DNA of 64,000 bases from assembly GCF_014529535.1 (NCBI RefSeq), contig NW_023503493.1, forward strand, positions 6,542,001-6,606,000, in the 5' to 3' direction. The translations under genes were made by a program, and so were the position numbers. Origin of the DNA: Bradysia coprophila. Lineage: Eukaryota > Arthropoda > Insecta > Diptera > Sciaridae. Below the pieces are notes generated by a model. It did no database searches. It saw only the letters and a list, made by a program, of their open reading frames with translations, and was not told where the DNA came from. Shown here piece after piece: positions 23,413 to 34,947 of this stretch. Positions within the stretch are counted from its first letter, which is position 1, and every line of letters starts with the position of its first letter.

Positions 23413-26400
23413 ATGGACGGTGAAAGCAAACAATTAATCGAAGACTGTTTTCTGCGACCAATTTCTGATGCTAGATCGACGTGAGTTCCCATTCCGAAAT
23501 GAATTGCTGAATGTTGTGAAATTCCACGACCACTCAATGTTTACGCGAGATCTATAACAATTTGTCCTTTCAAACCAATTTAGAAATGCACCCATCGAAC
23601 CACCACCATCAAAAGTACCACTGAAGGCCGAACTTCAAGTGCTCCGATTGTCCGAGGAGGGACAGAATGCCGTCCTGGAAACGTTGCGCTACATACACGG
23701 CCAAGATTATCAATTAGCCGACAAATCCAAATACGTAGACAAAGGGACTCGGTATAAAAACGGATACTGGCAAGAGCGCGGTCATCTCGTCGTTCAGGGT
23801 GGCTGCGATTATTCGAATGTACAAAAGTCTGGCTGTGATTCCATAGACCGTTACCGCATGTTTGCTATACTGAAATTGGAAAGTTACGGTTTCAGCAAAG
23901 GTCACTGCATCGAAGCATTGGATTACTGCAAAGGTGATGTGGACGAGGCGCTGGTGTTGTTGTTTTCCAGATATTTTCCCTCATATGTGAATGCCGACAA
24001 ACCGTCGACGACGTACGACGAAAGTGAGATCTTAGAACTGCGGAACGATGAGATATCCGCCTTGGAGTCGATTTATGACAGTTCCTTTGAAGTGAAGGAG
24101 AAGAACAAAGTGTGGCAATTGAAATTGAAGATCGATCATCTGTTGGTTCACAGTCCATCGGAGCAACGGAAAAAATCGGAAGCGGCAAAGGAGAAGGCAA
24201 AGGAAAAACACCACGGCCATGGCAAGAAATTGGAAAAATGTAAAAATCTGTTGAAGGGTCACTGCAGGTACGGTGATCGATGTCGCTATTCGCACAAAGT
24301 CGACGCAGATACAACGGACAAACCAATCGATCCGAATCTGGACCCGAACTGGTTTTACTTGGAAATACGGTTTCCCGTCGGCAACGTTTATCCCTACGAA
24401 CCACCGTTGGTATTCTTGAAAACGACCTGTCCCGACATTCCATCATCATTGTGCCTCAGATTAACGAGGCGAATTGTGGAAGAAGCGCGTCGTTTTGCTG
24501 AAGATCAAATTCCGAGCGTTTACTCCATATCCGAACTGCTTCAAATGGACGACGAGATAACAATGTTCCTGAAAAACGATCGTTACAGGCTTCTCGATGG
24601 GAAAAAGTCATTGTTCCACGTTGACGTAGAGGACGAAATGAGTTTGACCGATTCCAAAGAACTGCCCACACATTACGCTAAGGGAGCATCGCGAAACGCA
24701 GACAAATTAAATTACTCGCCAGCTCAAATGCTGAAGGACGATTTGAATTTGGTGACGAAATTCCTTAACAAACAGAGCCAAAAGAACTACCAGGATATGT
24801 TGCGATCAAGAAAGAAACTGCCAGCCTGGCCAATGATGTCGAACATTTTAGAGGCTATCGAGATGTCGCCGGTAAGCGTTGCTTTAACGTTTGTTTCGAG
24901 TATGTGAATAGCACCAACAATCTTACAGGTAGTTGTGATCAGTGGCGAAACGGGCTGTGGAAAGTCTACGCAAGTACCGCAATTTATTCTCGACGATTGG
25001 CTACTTAGGTCTTCCAACAACAACAACAGCATCAAAGCCATAGACCACGTAGAAATCATTTGTACCCAACCTCGGCGAATCTCTGCTATTGGTGTGGCCG
25101 AACGTGTGGCAGACGAACGTGTTGAAAAGGTAGATCGTTGTGAACAAACACCAAGTGCTATGGGGGAACGCTGCTAATTTCTCACATTCCTTTCCAGATT
25201 GGCAACACCGTCGGCTATCAAATTCGATTGGAAAATAAAATCTCGTCGTCGACTCGTCTGACATTTTGCACAACGGGTATTCTGCTAAGGCGCTTACAGT
25301 CCGATTCAATGTTGGAATCGGTTAGCCATATAATTGTAGACGAGGTGCACGAACGCAGTGAAGAGTCAGACTTTCTATTGCTGATCCTGAAGGAATTGCT
25401 GGTGAAACGGCCACGGTTGAAAGTCATCCTTATGTCTGCGACATTGAATGCAAGTCTATTTTCGGATTATTTCAACGGAGCGCCAGTCATGGAAATTCCT
25501 GGCCGAACGTTCCCAGTCGAACAGATCTTTTTGGAAGACATTCTGGGTCGATGTAACTTTGTGTTGGAAGCTGATTCGCAGGTAAATCTTGACCGGAAAT
25601 GTAACGCTAACGTTTCTGGCTAATTCAATCTGCTTTGCTTCATAGTACTGCCGAAAGCTGAAAAAGAGCGAGGAAAACCAACTGATCAACGAACTCGAAT
25701 TTGCCGATGTTATTGCTGCCAATTCGGCACCTCCGAAGTCGATACGTGATGAAAATTTAGCAATGGCTGAATTGTTTGCCAGATACAGTGGTGAGTGCAG
25801 CACTCTTTGCATTATGAATTGACCTCAGGACACAACATCAATTTCAACATCCCTTTCAGAATGCTCAAAGGCCACCGGTAAAACACTATTCCTAATGGAT
25901 CCAATGCGCATCAATCCCGACCTTATAGAATCCATTCTCGACTACATCGATGACGGTGACCACAAATGGCCTCATGAGGGTTCCATACTCATTTTCCTAC
26001 CAGGTCTTGCTGAAATTCAGACCATCTACGATGCGCTCTGTGACAATGCGAAATTCAGCCCCAGAGCTGGCAAATACATTCTAGTGCCGCTTCACTCCAC
26101 TTTGACCAATGAAGAACAAGCACTGGTATTTCAACGGGCCCCGAAGGGCAAAAGGAAAATTGTGCTGAGCACGAACATAGCTGAAACGTCGGTGACAATA
26201 GACGATTGTGTCTTTGTCATCGATTGCGGTCAGATGAAAGAGAAACGGTTCGACGCAAACCGGAACATGGAGTCATTGGATCTGGTGTGGGTGTCACGAG
26301 CGAATGCAAATCAACGCAAAGGTCGTGCCGGTCGTGTGATGCCTGGTGTGGCTATTCACTTGTTTACAAAACATCGGTTCGCGAATCATTTCAGCAGTCA

Positions 26401-27836
26401 ACCAGTGCCAGAAATTCATCGGGTTCCGTTGGAACAGTTACTGTTACGGATTAAGACTTTGCCGAATTTCCACTCCCGGAATGTGAACAGCGTCATTGGT
26501 GAGACTCGGAATCGATGCATTTTCGTTGTACCATCAAGTAACGTTGCTTTATTGCAGAGAACACATTGGAGCCACCATCAGAAGAGAGCGTAACGTCAGC
26601 AGTGAAACGATTGCAAGATGTTGGAGCTTTCGATGCGAATGATAATCTAACAGCGCTCGGTCATCACTTAGCTGCACTTCCCGTCGATGTTCGAATAGGA
26701 AAGCTGATGCTGTACGGTGCTATATTTCAGGTATTGCTTGGATGTCTCCTTGTCCCGTCATACCTAACATTTTCCTTTTGATTTTACGTTTCTAGTGTGT
26801 CGACAGTGTTTTGACGATAGCAGCTTGCCTTAGCTACAAATCCCCCTTCGTTTCACCCTTTTCCAAGCGAAACGAAGCTGATTCGAAGAAAAAGGAATTT
26901 GCCATGTGCAACAGTGACCATTTGACTGTTTTAAAAGCGTACAGGGTGAGAACACTCATTTGACATACAAAAAGTCCTTGAAATTCACCATTTTCGTTTC
27001 AGGCCTGGCTGGAAGCGAGTAAGCGAAGTAAATACGCCGGAAAGTGTTACGCCGAACAATCATTTCTGTCTTGGAAAACGCTCGAAACGCTCGTCGAGAT
27101 TAAGCAACAATTTCTGGAATTACTCATGTCAATCGGCTTTGTACCAGGCAATCAAACCGGTCGCAAACAGCGATTCAAAGACACGGTATTCGAGACAACC
27201 GGCACGGAAATGAATGTGAATGGCGACAATAATCGGTTGTTAGCCGCTCTGCTCTGTGCAGCATTGTATCCAAATGTTGTGAAAGTTTTAACGCCGGAGA
27301 AGAGTTTCGTTATGAGTGCGGCTGGAGCTGTGCCACGTGAACCGCTGCCGAAGGAATTGCGGTTCAAAACGAATCAGGACGGATATGTGTTCATCCATCC
27401 ATCGTCGGTGAATTCGGTGGTCGGGCATTTCACGTCTCCCTTCATGGTCTTTCAGGAGAAAGTGAAAACATCAAAAATTTTCATCCGAGAGTGTACAATG
27501 GTGCCGTTACTGCCGTTGGTACTGTTCTCGGGAAGTAATATCAACATTGAACTGCATGGCGGAGAATTCATTTTACTGTTGCGAGACGGATGGATTATGC
27601 TGCAAGCATCGTCACATCAAGTAATGTCCAACGGGTTTCCTTTCTACTTGAGTCAAATTTTGTCTAACAATTTTCTTCCCGCTTTCGTGTAGGTGGCAGA
27701 AATGGTCAAGTGTCTGAGAATCGAATTGGCAAAATTGTTGGAGGAAAAGATTCGCGATCCGTGTCTGAATCTGTTGCATCATGACAATGGCAAGAAGATA
27801 ATATCTACGATCGTTTATCTGATATCCAAAGAGTGA
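23413..27836 (+). CDS. DHX57: DHX57-type DExH-box RNA helicase (UBA, RWD, CCCH finger, helicase core), ten exons
   Basis: Exons: 23413-23480, 23584-24871, 24929-25129, 25198-25581, 25646-25790, 25860-26498, 26558-26730, 26796-26945, 27003-27620, 27693-27836. All introns are GT-AG and every phase joins, giving 1269 residues, close to Drosophila CG1582 and slightly shorter than human DHX57. Domains in order: UBA-like about 115-152; RWD about 177-343, interrupted by a CCCH finger (C242, C250, C256, H260, spacing 7-5-3) and a Lys-rich stretch; helicase Walker [10 protein letters not shown] 458-466; DEVH 567-570 in [17 protein letters not shown]; then [14 protein letters not shown] and QRKGRAGRV in exon 6, followed by winged-helix and OB-fold regions. 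The family uses ATP to remodel RNA, probably in the cytoplasm; the substrate is not established here. The ATG at 23413 is chosen because it opens exon 1 just after stops and splices in frame into exon 2. No damage seen. Confidence 0.95.
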
Positions 27837-27885
27837 GGAGCGTTGGAGCATGTGGATGTTAACTTTGTTACTCGTTGGAATTTGC

Positions 27886-27891
27886 AATAAA
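27886..27891 (+). promoter_or_regulatory. Polyadenylation signal AATAAA for DHX57
   Basis: Canonical AATAAA 50 bases after the stop codon, in a T-rich context. Confidence 0.7.
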
Positions 27892-29019
27892 AACGAAATT
27901 TAATTTGTTTTTGGTAAAGAAGAGAGTTTTGCTTTTTTGCGATCCGTCAAGCTAAAACCAACAAAGTAAAATATTCTGCACTAGTCTTCTGTTAAGAATA
28001 GTAATCGATTCAGTAAGCCTTTGTGATTGACGTCAGTTAAAGAAGAAGCCTTTTAGGGTCATGCTGATCAACAAAATCAGTAAATCTACTACTTCAGTTG
28101 CGTAAAACTTCTTACAGTTCTAGTGTTTCACACAAAATCTGGCATTTCCATATTTTTACCATACATTTAGTAGTGCTGGTCAAGATTTTTGATGTATTTA
28201 GGCCACATCAAAATTCAATACAAACAAATTTGTAAATCACTCCACCCTACTACTGATGGTGTCTTATTTCTTACAGCTCAAACGAGCTTCGTTATTTCTT
28301 TGTTTTTATGCCATTCGCCCATAGTTCGCCTATTATTTCCCCATTATTCGCCCTTATTCGTTCATTATTCGCTTAACACTGTCCCACCATTCGCTCGTGT
28401 TGTTTCCCCCTCGATTTAAGTGCAAATGGAACGTGAGCTCTACCTTGCTATCTATCTTTCAACTGAAGTAGTAAACGATAGTCTCCGATGAATGTGGTAT
28501 ATGTGGCTAACGCACTTTGCATCAATTAAAGTGTGCGATGACTCATTTTACGAATAGCTGGAAAAGTTAGGAGAACCAACCTGATAGAAAGAGCATGGGT
28601 GGGTCAACACCAAATAAAACAACTCATGCGAAGAAACTTTATTATTGCTTGACGATTCTGCGTAGATCAAATCGATGCGTCCTTAAACAGGACGTTTCGC
28701 GTCACTGCAAGAGATTCCAGCTGAAATGCCTAAGTAAAATTGCTAAAATAAGACACCAAAAACGAACAGAGAAACCAAATCTCTTCTCTCCCATGGGATG
28801 CACAGTGCGTTGATGTGGCACAAAACCATGTTCAACACAAATGAAGTAAAAGATTTGAAATCAGTCTCTTGAGAATAGTTTGATCAAATGAAGTAATAGA
28901 TTAAAGAGTAAAACGTCTGAAATGCATGCCAGCTAGCAACGCATTTCAATCATGAGTGGTACTCTAAATAGATTACTGAAACGGTACAGTGTATCAAACC
29001 AATTTTTGCAGTGTAAAAT
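27892..29019. other. Intergenic, one TTAA-MITE remnant
   Basis: No gene. At 28826-28935, ccatgttcaacacaaatgaa, gtaaaagatttgaaatcag and aaatgaagtaatagatt match the interior of the TTAA MITE family without clear ends. Confidence 0.5.
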
Positions 29020-29027
29020 AATCTGTA

Positions 29028-29638
29028 TAGGGATGGGCGATATTGATATTGATAATCGATAATTATCGATTATCGATAATCGATTATCGATAAATTTTTC
29101 TATCGAAAATTATCAAAAATAATATCGATAATCGATAATAATTGATATTTCGATAATTATCAAAATATCGATATCTCGATAATAATCAAAATATCGATAT
29201 TTTGATAATTATCGAAAAATCGATATTTTGATAGCTACTATGGATATGAATATTTAGATAAACCAATACAAATGCATGCAGTTTTCAGCTGTAACTCTTC
29301 CATCTTTCCATTAGGATGATGATAAATTAGACAGAGATCTCGAAAAGTTGCTTAGAACAGTTTTCAATTTCTTCACAGTAACATAACTTTATGATTATCA
29401 ATTATTTTCGGAAATATCAAAATTTGATAATTATTGAAATATCGATATTTTGATAATTATCGATATTTTGATAATTATCGATATTTTGATAATTATCGAT
29501 ATTTCGATAATTATCAAATTATCGATAATTCGATAATTATCGATAATTATCAAATTATCGATAACGATTTGATATATCAATTATCGATAAATTGTTTTGA
29601 TTGATATTATCGATAATATAAAAGGTCTCCCATCCCTA
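29028..29638. mobile_element. hAT-like non-autonomous element made of ATCGATA palindromes
   Basis: Ends TAGGGATGGG and CCCATCCCTA are exact inverted repeats. The 8-mer AATCTGTA flanks both sides (29020-29027 and 29639-29646), the duplication length expected of hAT transposons. Two stretches of interior (29040-29235 and 29400-29610) consist almost wholly of alternating atcgat, attatcgat and aaatatcgatattt palindromes; a non-repetitive centre of about 165 bp separates them. No coding capacity. Confidence 0.9.
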
Positions 29639-29738
29639 AATCTGTAAAAATTTTCCATACAAAATAGTACTCTATTTGACACTTTTTCTTGAAGTGCGTT
29701 GCCGCTAATGAATGGTTAAGGCGGCATATTTCACCAAA

Positions 29739-30975
29739 CTAGGCCTCACCTTATGGGTGGGTCAGGTCCCTTGACTGACTGACTGATATTTTCTCAATAG
29801 ATATTTGTAATTGTTGCAAAAATATCATAGATTGATCTTTGTCTCTTTGTCTTGTTTTGTCATAAATTGTTCGCTCCTTTTCAAACAAAAGATGCTTCGA
29901 TATTACTGTGTCTGCTAAAAGACGCTGTAATGAGAACGTATTTCTTGCTAAACTCCTGAATAAATTTAAACTCGTATGAATACGACCTTCGCTTCGCTCT
30001 GGCCGCAAAGTTCACACTCGTTAAAATTTTCTAGATTATACACTCGCGGAATTTTGAAAACTGTTCCGTGATTTACTGGTTTTTTGTGGATTTTGCATGT
30101 ATTTTTATATGGAGAAATCAGAAACTCAAGTAAAACACAGAAATAGAAAATGTGTCGGTTTTCAAAATTCCGTGTGTGTAAGACTTTTTTAGCAAATAAT
30201 TCTAAGGGAATATTTTCATTCGACAAAGTTATCAAGCGAAAACTCAAAAATTCTTTCAAGAATATCTCTAAGATCATCTGTCTGTTATAGCCCATCTTCA
30301 AAATTAACCTCAAAAATTTAATTCCCCTTCGAAAATTTTTTTTTTTGAGAATTACTCGAGTTATCATGTTATCAAGCGATAACTCAACAATTCTTTTAAG
30401 AGTATCTCTAAGATCACCCATCTGTTATAGACCATCTTCGAAATTAACTTCAGAAATTTATTTACTCGTCGAAAAAAACAGAAAAATTGGAAATCTGTCG
30501 AAAACTACTCGAGTTATCAAGCGACAAAACAAAAATTATTTTGAGAATATCTCTAAGATCACCCGTCTCTTATAGTTCATCTTTGAACTTAACCTGAGGG
30601 ATTTAATTCCTGGTCGATTAAAAAAAAAAGTTTTGGAAATCCGTCGAAAACTACTCGAGTTATCGTGGCATCAAGCGACGAGACAAAAATTCTTTTGGGA
30701 ATATCTTTAAGATCATCGGTCTTTCATAGCCCATCTTCAAACTTGATCTGAGGAATTCAATTCCTTGTCGATTAAAAAAAGTTTTTGGAAATCCGTTTAG
30801 AATTACTCAAGTTATCGTGGCATCAAGGAATGAACAAAGTGTGACAAACATTTTCTGTATTTAAGGTTTTTGGTCATACATTCCATGTATTTTCAATCAT
30901 AGTAGTGAACATTGTGTGACAAACATTTTAGAGTGTTTATAATTCGTAAGACCCATGACTTGCAGTCAAGGGAAT
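29739..30975 (-). repeat. CCCTTGACTG-family element, shorter inverted copy
   Basis: Begins ctaggcctcaccttatgggt, then gggtcaggtcccttgactg, and ends ttgcagtcaagggaataatg, which is the family's termini in reverse orientation. The interior holds at least four inverted module copies (cccatcttcaaaattaacct ... tactcgagttatc) spaced 110-130 bp apart between 30290 and 30830, plus the cgcttcgctctggccgcaaa phrase at 29990. Confidence 0.7.
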
Positions 30976-30984
30976 AATGAACCA

Positions 30985-31952
30985 AAGCTCAACTTCAGAC
31001 ATCGTTCCAGATTTTCATCTTAAAAGGAGGGAACAGTGAAACTCGACATGCTTTCTGTTTTGGGAGTTGTTGTGGTTTGTAAATTATTCCACACAAAATT
31101 TGTTTAACAAATGAAAATCTAGATTTCTTATTTTAGTATTTCATTCTCACGCGTTCGCAGCCTACACTGATAAAAATACCCTGATTCGTGTGAATTTGAC
31201 ACATAGAGCTGAGAGTTTGTTTGCTAGAGAGAGTATTGATGTCAGACGTTGGAATATACATATCCGAAGTAAGGCAGAAATGAAGCTGTCTGCCAGCCAT
31301 TTCACACATACTGGACGAAATTTTGACGAAATTTTATTATCAGTCTAACCAAAATTCAACAGATAAAAATCTAGATTTTCATTTGTTCAACGAAATCCTT
31401 GTGGATTTAAGTCACAACAATTCCCAAATGTCGAATTTCACTTTTCTCTTTCCCTAGTCCTTTCAGCAAAATAACAAATGATTGACAACTACAAACCTAT
31501 CGAAATCGGTTAAGATTTACTAAGTTAAACTAGTCATTATGATAGCAGACGGCGTATCGACTTAACATTTATTCATAGCCTTCAAAGGGGATGGGACATG
31601 ATTCACTTTCACAAATTTTACAATGTTTCTTGTGAGATGTTAAAACATTGGGACGTAAAATACTTGACAAATTACATTGAAACCGCAACGAAATCTACGC
31701 GCCCACTTTGTGATTAGTGTTACCCGGCACTCTTCAAAGTGTACAGTGGTGCCCGATCAATCGACATTAGATCTATTACATTTCACTGCATCGGCTGTTT
31801 TGTTTTGTTTTGTTGTGCTGAACATGAACAGTTATTATTGTTGTTTGTATATCGTCGGTGGACAACCTTTTCAACCGAAAATCGTCGAACAAACTCCAAA
31901 CCGAATGTGATTTATAGTGGAAGTGGTCAATTGTTGTCCTTTGTCAAGCATA
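30985..31952. other. Region upstream of CMTR2 with an inverted repeat
   Basis: About 31012-31455 forms an imperfect inverted repeat: aacaaatgaaaatctagatt on the left against aaatctagattttcatttgt on the right, with gttgttgtgg and cacaacaatt further out. It encloses gagagtttgtttgctagaga, also seen at 22430. The remaining 500 bases should hold the CMTR2 promoter and leader. Confidence 0.5.
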
Positions 31953-34221
31953 ATGTTCCGCAATGTGTCCGACAACAGCAGTGGTTCAAAGTTCACCAAA
32001 ACTAAATATTATTCTCTACGACGTTCACCGCCATCAACCGAATCATCTGTGCCAAAGTCTACCAACAATCGTCTCAGTGAATCAGTCGGCAATTTTTTCA
32101 AAAAGAAATTCCACTTCCGCAAGCCATTACACTGGAAATTGCCACTGATCGACCACATTTTCGATGAACGTCAGAAGAACCAAACGGTGCCGGAACTGCT
32201 GTGGATCAAGAGTGTGCTCAATCACGTCAAAGACCAACTGAACGATTATCCATTGGACACGTGGAGTAAATACACAGCGAAACGTGATCCGAGCAGCGCT
32301 ATTGCGTGGTACCTGCGAACCGAAGTGAAGGCGGAATTTGTGACGAAGGCATGGTGTAAATTCTATGAATGCCTGAGCGCCTTTCCTATTGTCAAAGTCG
32401 ATGCCCGAGGAGAATTTAATTCGGTTCGTGTTCAGAACCAGCACCACTCCAACGCATTGTACTAAACTCCTTTATGAACCATTCTTTCAGGTGCATCTGT
32501 GCGAAGCACCTGGCGCGTTCGTTGCTGCTCTCAATCACTATATACAGCTCAACCATCCAAAATCGAAGTTTAACTGGTGCGCTACGACATTGAACCCGTA
32601 CTATGAGGGCAATTCGTTTGACAGTGCCGTTCTCGACGATCGCTTCATGCTCCGGACATTCGACAATTGGGAGTTTGGCGAAGATTTCACCGGCAATATA
32701 ACTAACAAGCGTAATGTGGACCAACTGGTGGCACGGTGCCGAAGAATGGGAAAAGTAAATCCATTTTCCGTGAACGTCTTAGAACAGCGAGGTCGTAACG
32801 GTCGTTTTTCTCTCTCTTTCTCTTTCGAATTTTAGATAAGTCTAGTCACGGCAGATGGATCCGTCGATTGTATAGAGTGCCCGGACGATCAGGAGAACAA
32901 GGTCCATTATTTACATTTTGCCGAGGTGGTAGCAGCACTTCAAATACTGGATATGGGTGGAACGTTCGTGTTGAAAATGTTCACGTTCTTCGAGTTGACC
33001 ACCGTCAGTCTGCTGTATTTCTTGGTCAATGTTTTTGACAAAGTTGACATCTTCAAGCCAGCCGCATCGAAACACGGCAACTCGGAAGTGTATGTCATCT
33101 GTAACGGCTATCAGCGAATTTACAAACACATCAGCTACGTCCTGGAAATGGCAAATCGGATGACGCACGTCGAGGCTCCAATGTTCGCCTTAGACATGAT
33201 ACCCAAAGACTTCATCGAACAGGTCAACGATTGTGCGAAAATGTTTATGCTCTGCCAGACGAAAGCGATCCAGACGAACATCTATCATTTCCAGAAGCCC
33301 GAATGTGATCAGCAACAGGTACTCGATCTGCGGTACGAAATACGAAAGGAATATTGCCGAGTGTATCGCATCAAATCGATTCCCGAACGAATGAAACTAT
33401 TGTACGGCAAACCGTGTTCGGATGCGGGCAACGTCTGTGGACCGGTGACCGCTGTTGCTGGATCGTTCACTTCTCGTTTAATGTTTAAGAATCTCGCCAA
33501 GAACGACAAAATGGTGGAACTGCGTGCACGACTGGAAGGCATCGAGAAACGATTTTGCTTTCAAAATCGAATCGAACCGGTGCCATTAACACTGAACACT
33601 CGGCATAATGACATCCTGAAACCGTTCTACGGACAACCCATCCAACAAATTGTCAGCAGTAAATTTGTGTTCGATCAATGTCTGAAACTGTTGCTGGAAA
33701 TCATGGATGATACCGATGACAGTCTGAATAACAATGTGGACTGGACATCCCGAAGCGATTCGATCATTTCCGTAGATTCAGCTAGTACGGATCTCATCAT
33801 AACCATCGATATCATCAGCTACGGAAAAGTACAATTTTACGATCGATTCGAGAAGGACGTCTTCCACCAACTAGTCAACGCCATCAATTTGCATTCACCG
33901 GACCGAATTCGAATTAAAAATCTTCTGCTGATGACCCACTTTACCGTGGGACTAATCTATGCTCTTGGCTGTGTCTATGAGGAAATTGTGCTGACGTCCG
34001 ACGGTGAAATTCGCTTGAATGGGTTGCGCGCGATGGGTAAAAATTTTCTGAATAATATTTTGATGAACCGCATCGAGTTCGTATCATCGAATCCGAATCG
34101 ATCCGTACTGAGTATCGTGAAAGTGATCTTTTTGCGCAACAGCATTGGGTTTAACGACGCCGTCATGAACTACAATAATCAATTGTCGTTGAAATATGGG
34201 AAAATGTTGTTGGATAAGTGA
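31953..34221 (+). CDS. aft: Cap-specific mRNA 2'-O-methyltransferase 2 (CMTR2, Drosophila adrift), three exons
   Basis: Exons 31953-32423, 32491-32754, 32836-34221; both introns (67 and 81 bp) are GT-AG and phase 0, giving 706 residues, close to Drosophila adrift and somewhat shorter than human CMTR2. CMTR2 methylates the 2'-O of the second transcribed nucleotide of capped mRNA (cap 2) using S-adenosylmethionine. The FtsJ/RrmJ-type fold shows CEAPGAF (161-167, SAM-binding loop), VTADGSVDC with D252, and GGTFVLKMF with K292, the expected Asp and Lys of the catalytic set; KPAASKHGNSEVYVIC follows as in the family. The C-terminal half (about 350-706) is the diverged second domain, without visible catalytic motifs. 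The open frame extends upstream only through a GTG, so the first ATG at 31953 is taken as the start. No damage seen. Co-oriented with DHX57, about 4 kb away. Confidence 0.95.
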
Positions 34222-34393
34222 TCGAGTGATAATTTATTGTTTATTTAAAAGAGAGAGAGAGAAACTTTTTCTTCCTCACTCCATTGAAGTATTATGATTA
34301 TGGCTTATTATACCCTGTAGAGATTATCATTTTTTTAGGCTTAGGCGTTATTGTTCTTCGCTGATTTTTTTTTCTGTTCAATTTGAATTACGA

Positions 34394-34399
34394 AATAAA
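34394..34399 (+). promoter_or_regulatory. Polyadenylation signal AATAAA for CMTR2
   Basis: AATAAA 173 bases after the stop, followed by a TG/T-rich stretch. Confidence 0.65.
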
Positions 34400-34939
34400 T
34401 TTGTGACATTTGTTTTTGTGAAAATCGGCGAGTTTTCCTTTTCTCATGAGTATCATCATCGGTTGTCGACAAGGACAACAACATATTAAGTTCGAGATGA
34501 AAGTGCTACATACAGTTAAATCGAGGGGTTACAGTAAAATGGACATCTTGGTCTAAACCAAAGACTATTTTTGGAAAGACATTTTCTTATTGAAATTATT
34601 CCAGTGAAGTGAAGAATCACCAAAGTCAAATCACAAAACTTCGCTACTATCTTTAATTTTCCTATTTTTTGTGAAAATTTGGGAAATAGCAGGAAAATAT
34701 ACCTCCCAAAATTAGTTCCTGGTCTAAATTTTATGCCATAGATGGGGTTGACCCATCGACCAGAATTCTTTCTGTGAATGGCTAGTTTCGTCGCCACTAA
34801 ACCTAATAATTTTTTTTTCATTCTTCACTTCTTCATTTAACAAAAAAATCCAAACCGAACACAAGAACCGCATAGCTCCAGTATGCTAATTAATTCATTT
34901 CACAGTCAGTTCGAGTCTGGGCGATATTATGGTTATCTG
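34400..34939. other. Intergenic, no gene seen
   Basis: Spacer between the CMTR2 3' end and a transposon; the 101-codon minus frame here has no recognisable motif. Confidence 0.4.
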
Positions 34940-34947
34940 TGCGAGTG

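Noticed and set aside
31917..31952. Upstream extension of CMTR2
   Set aside because: It begins at GTG, not ATG, and its residues do not look like the family; the first ATG is at 31953.
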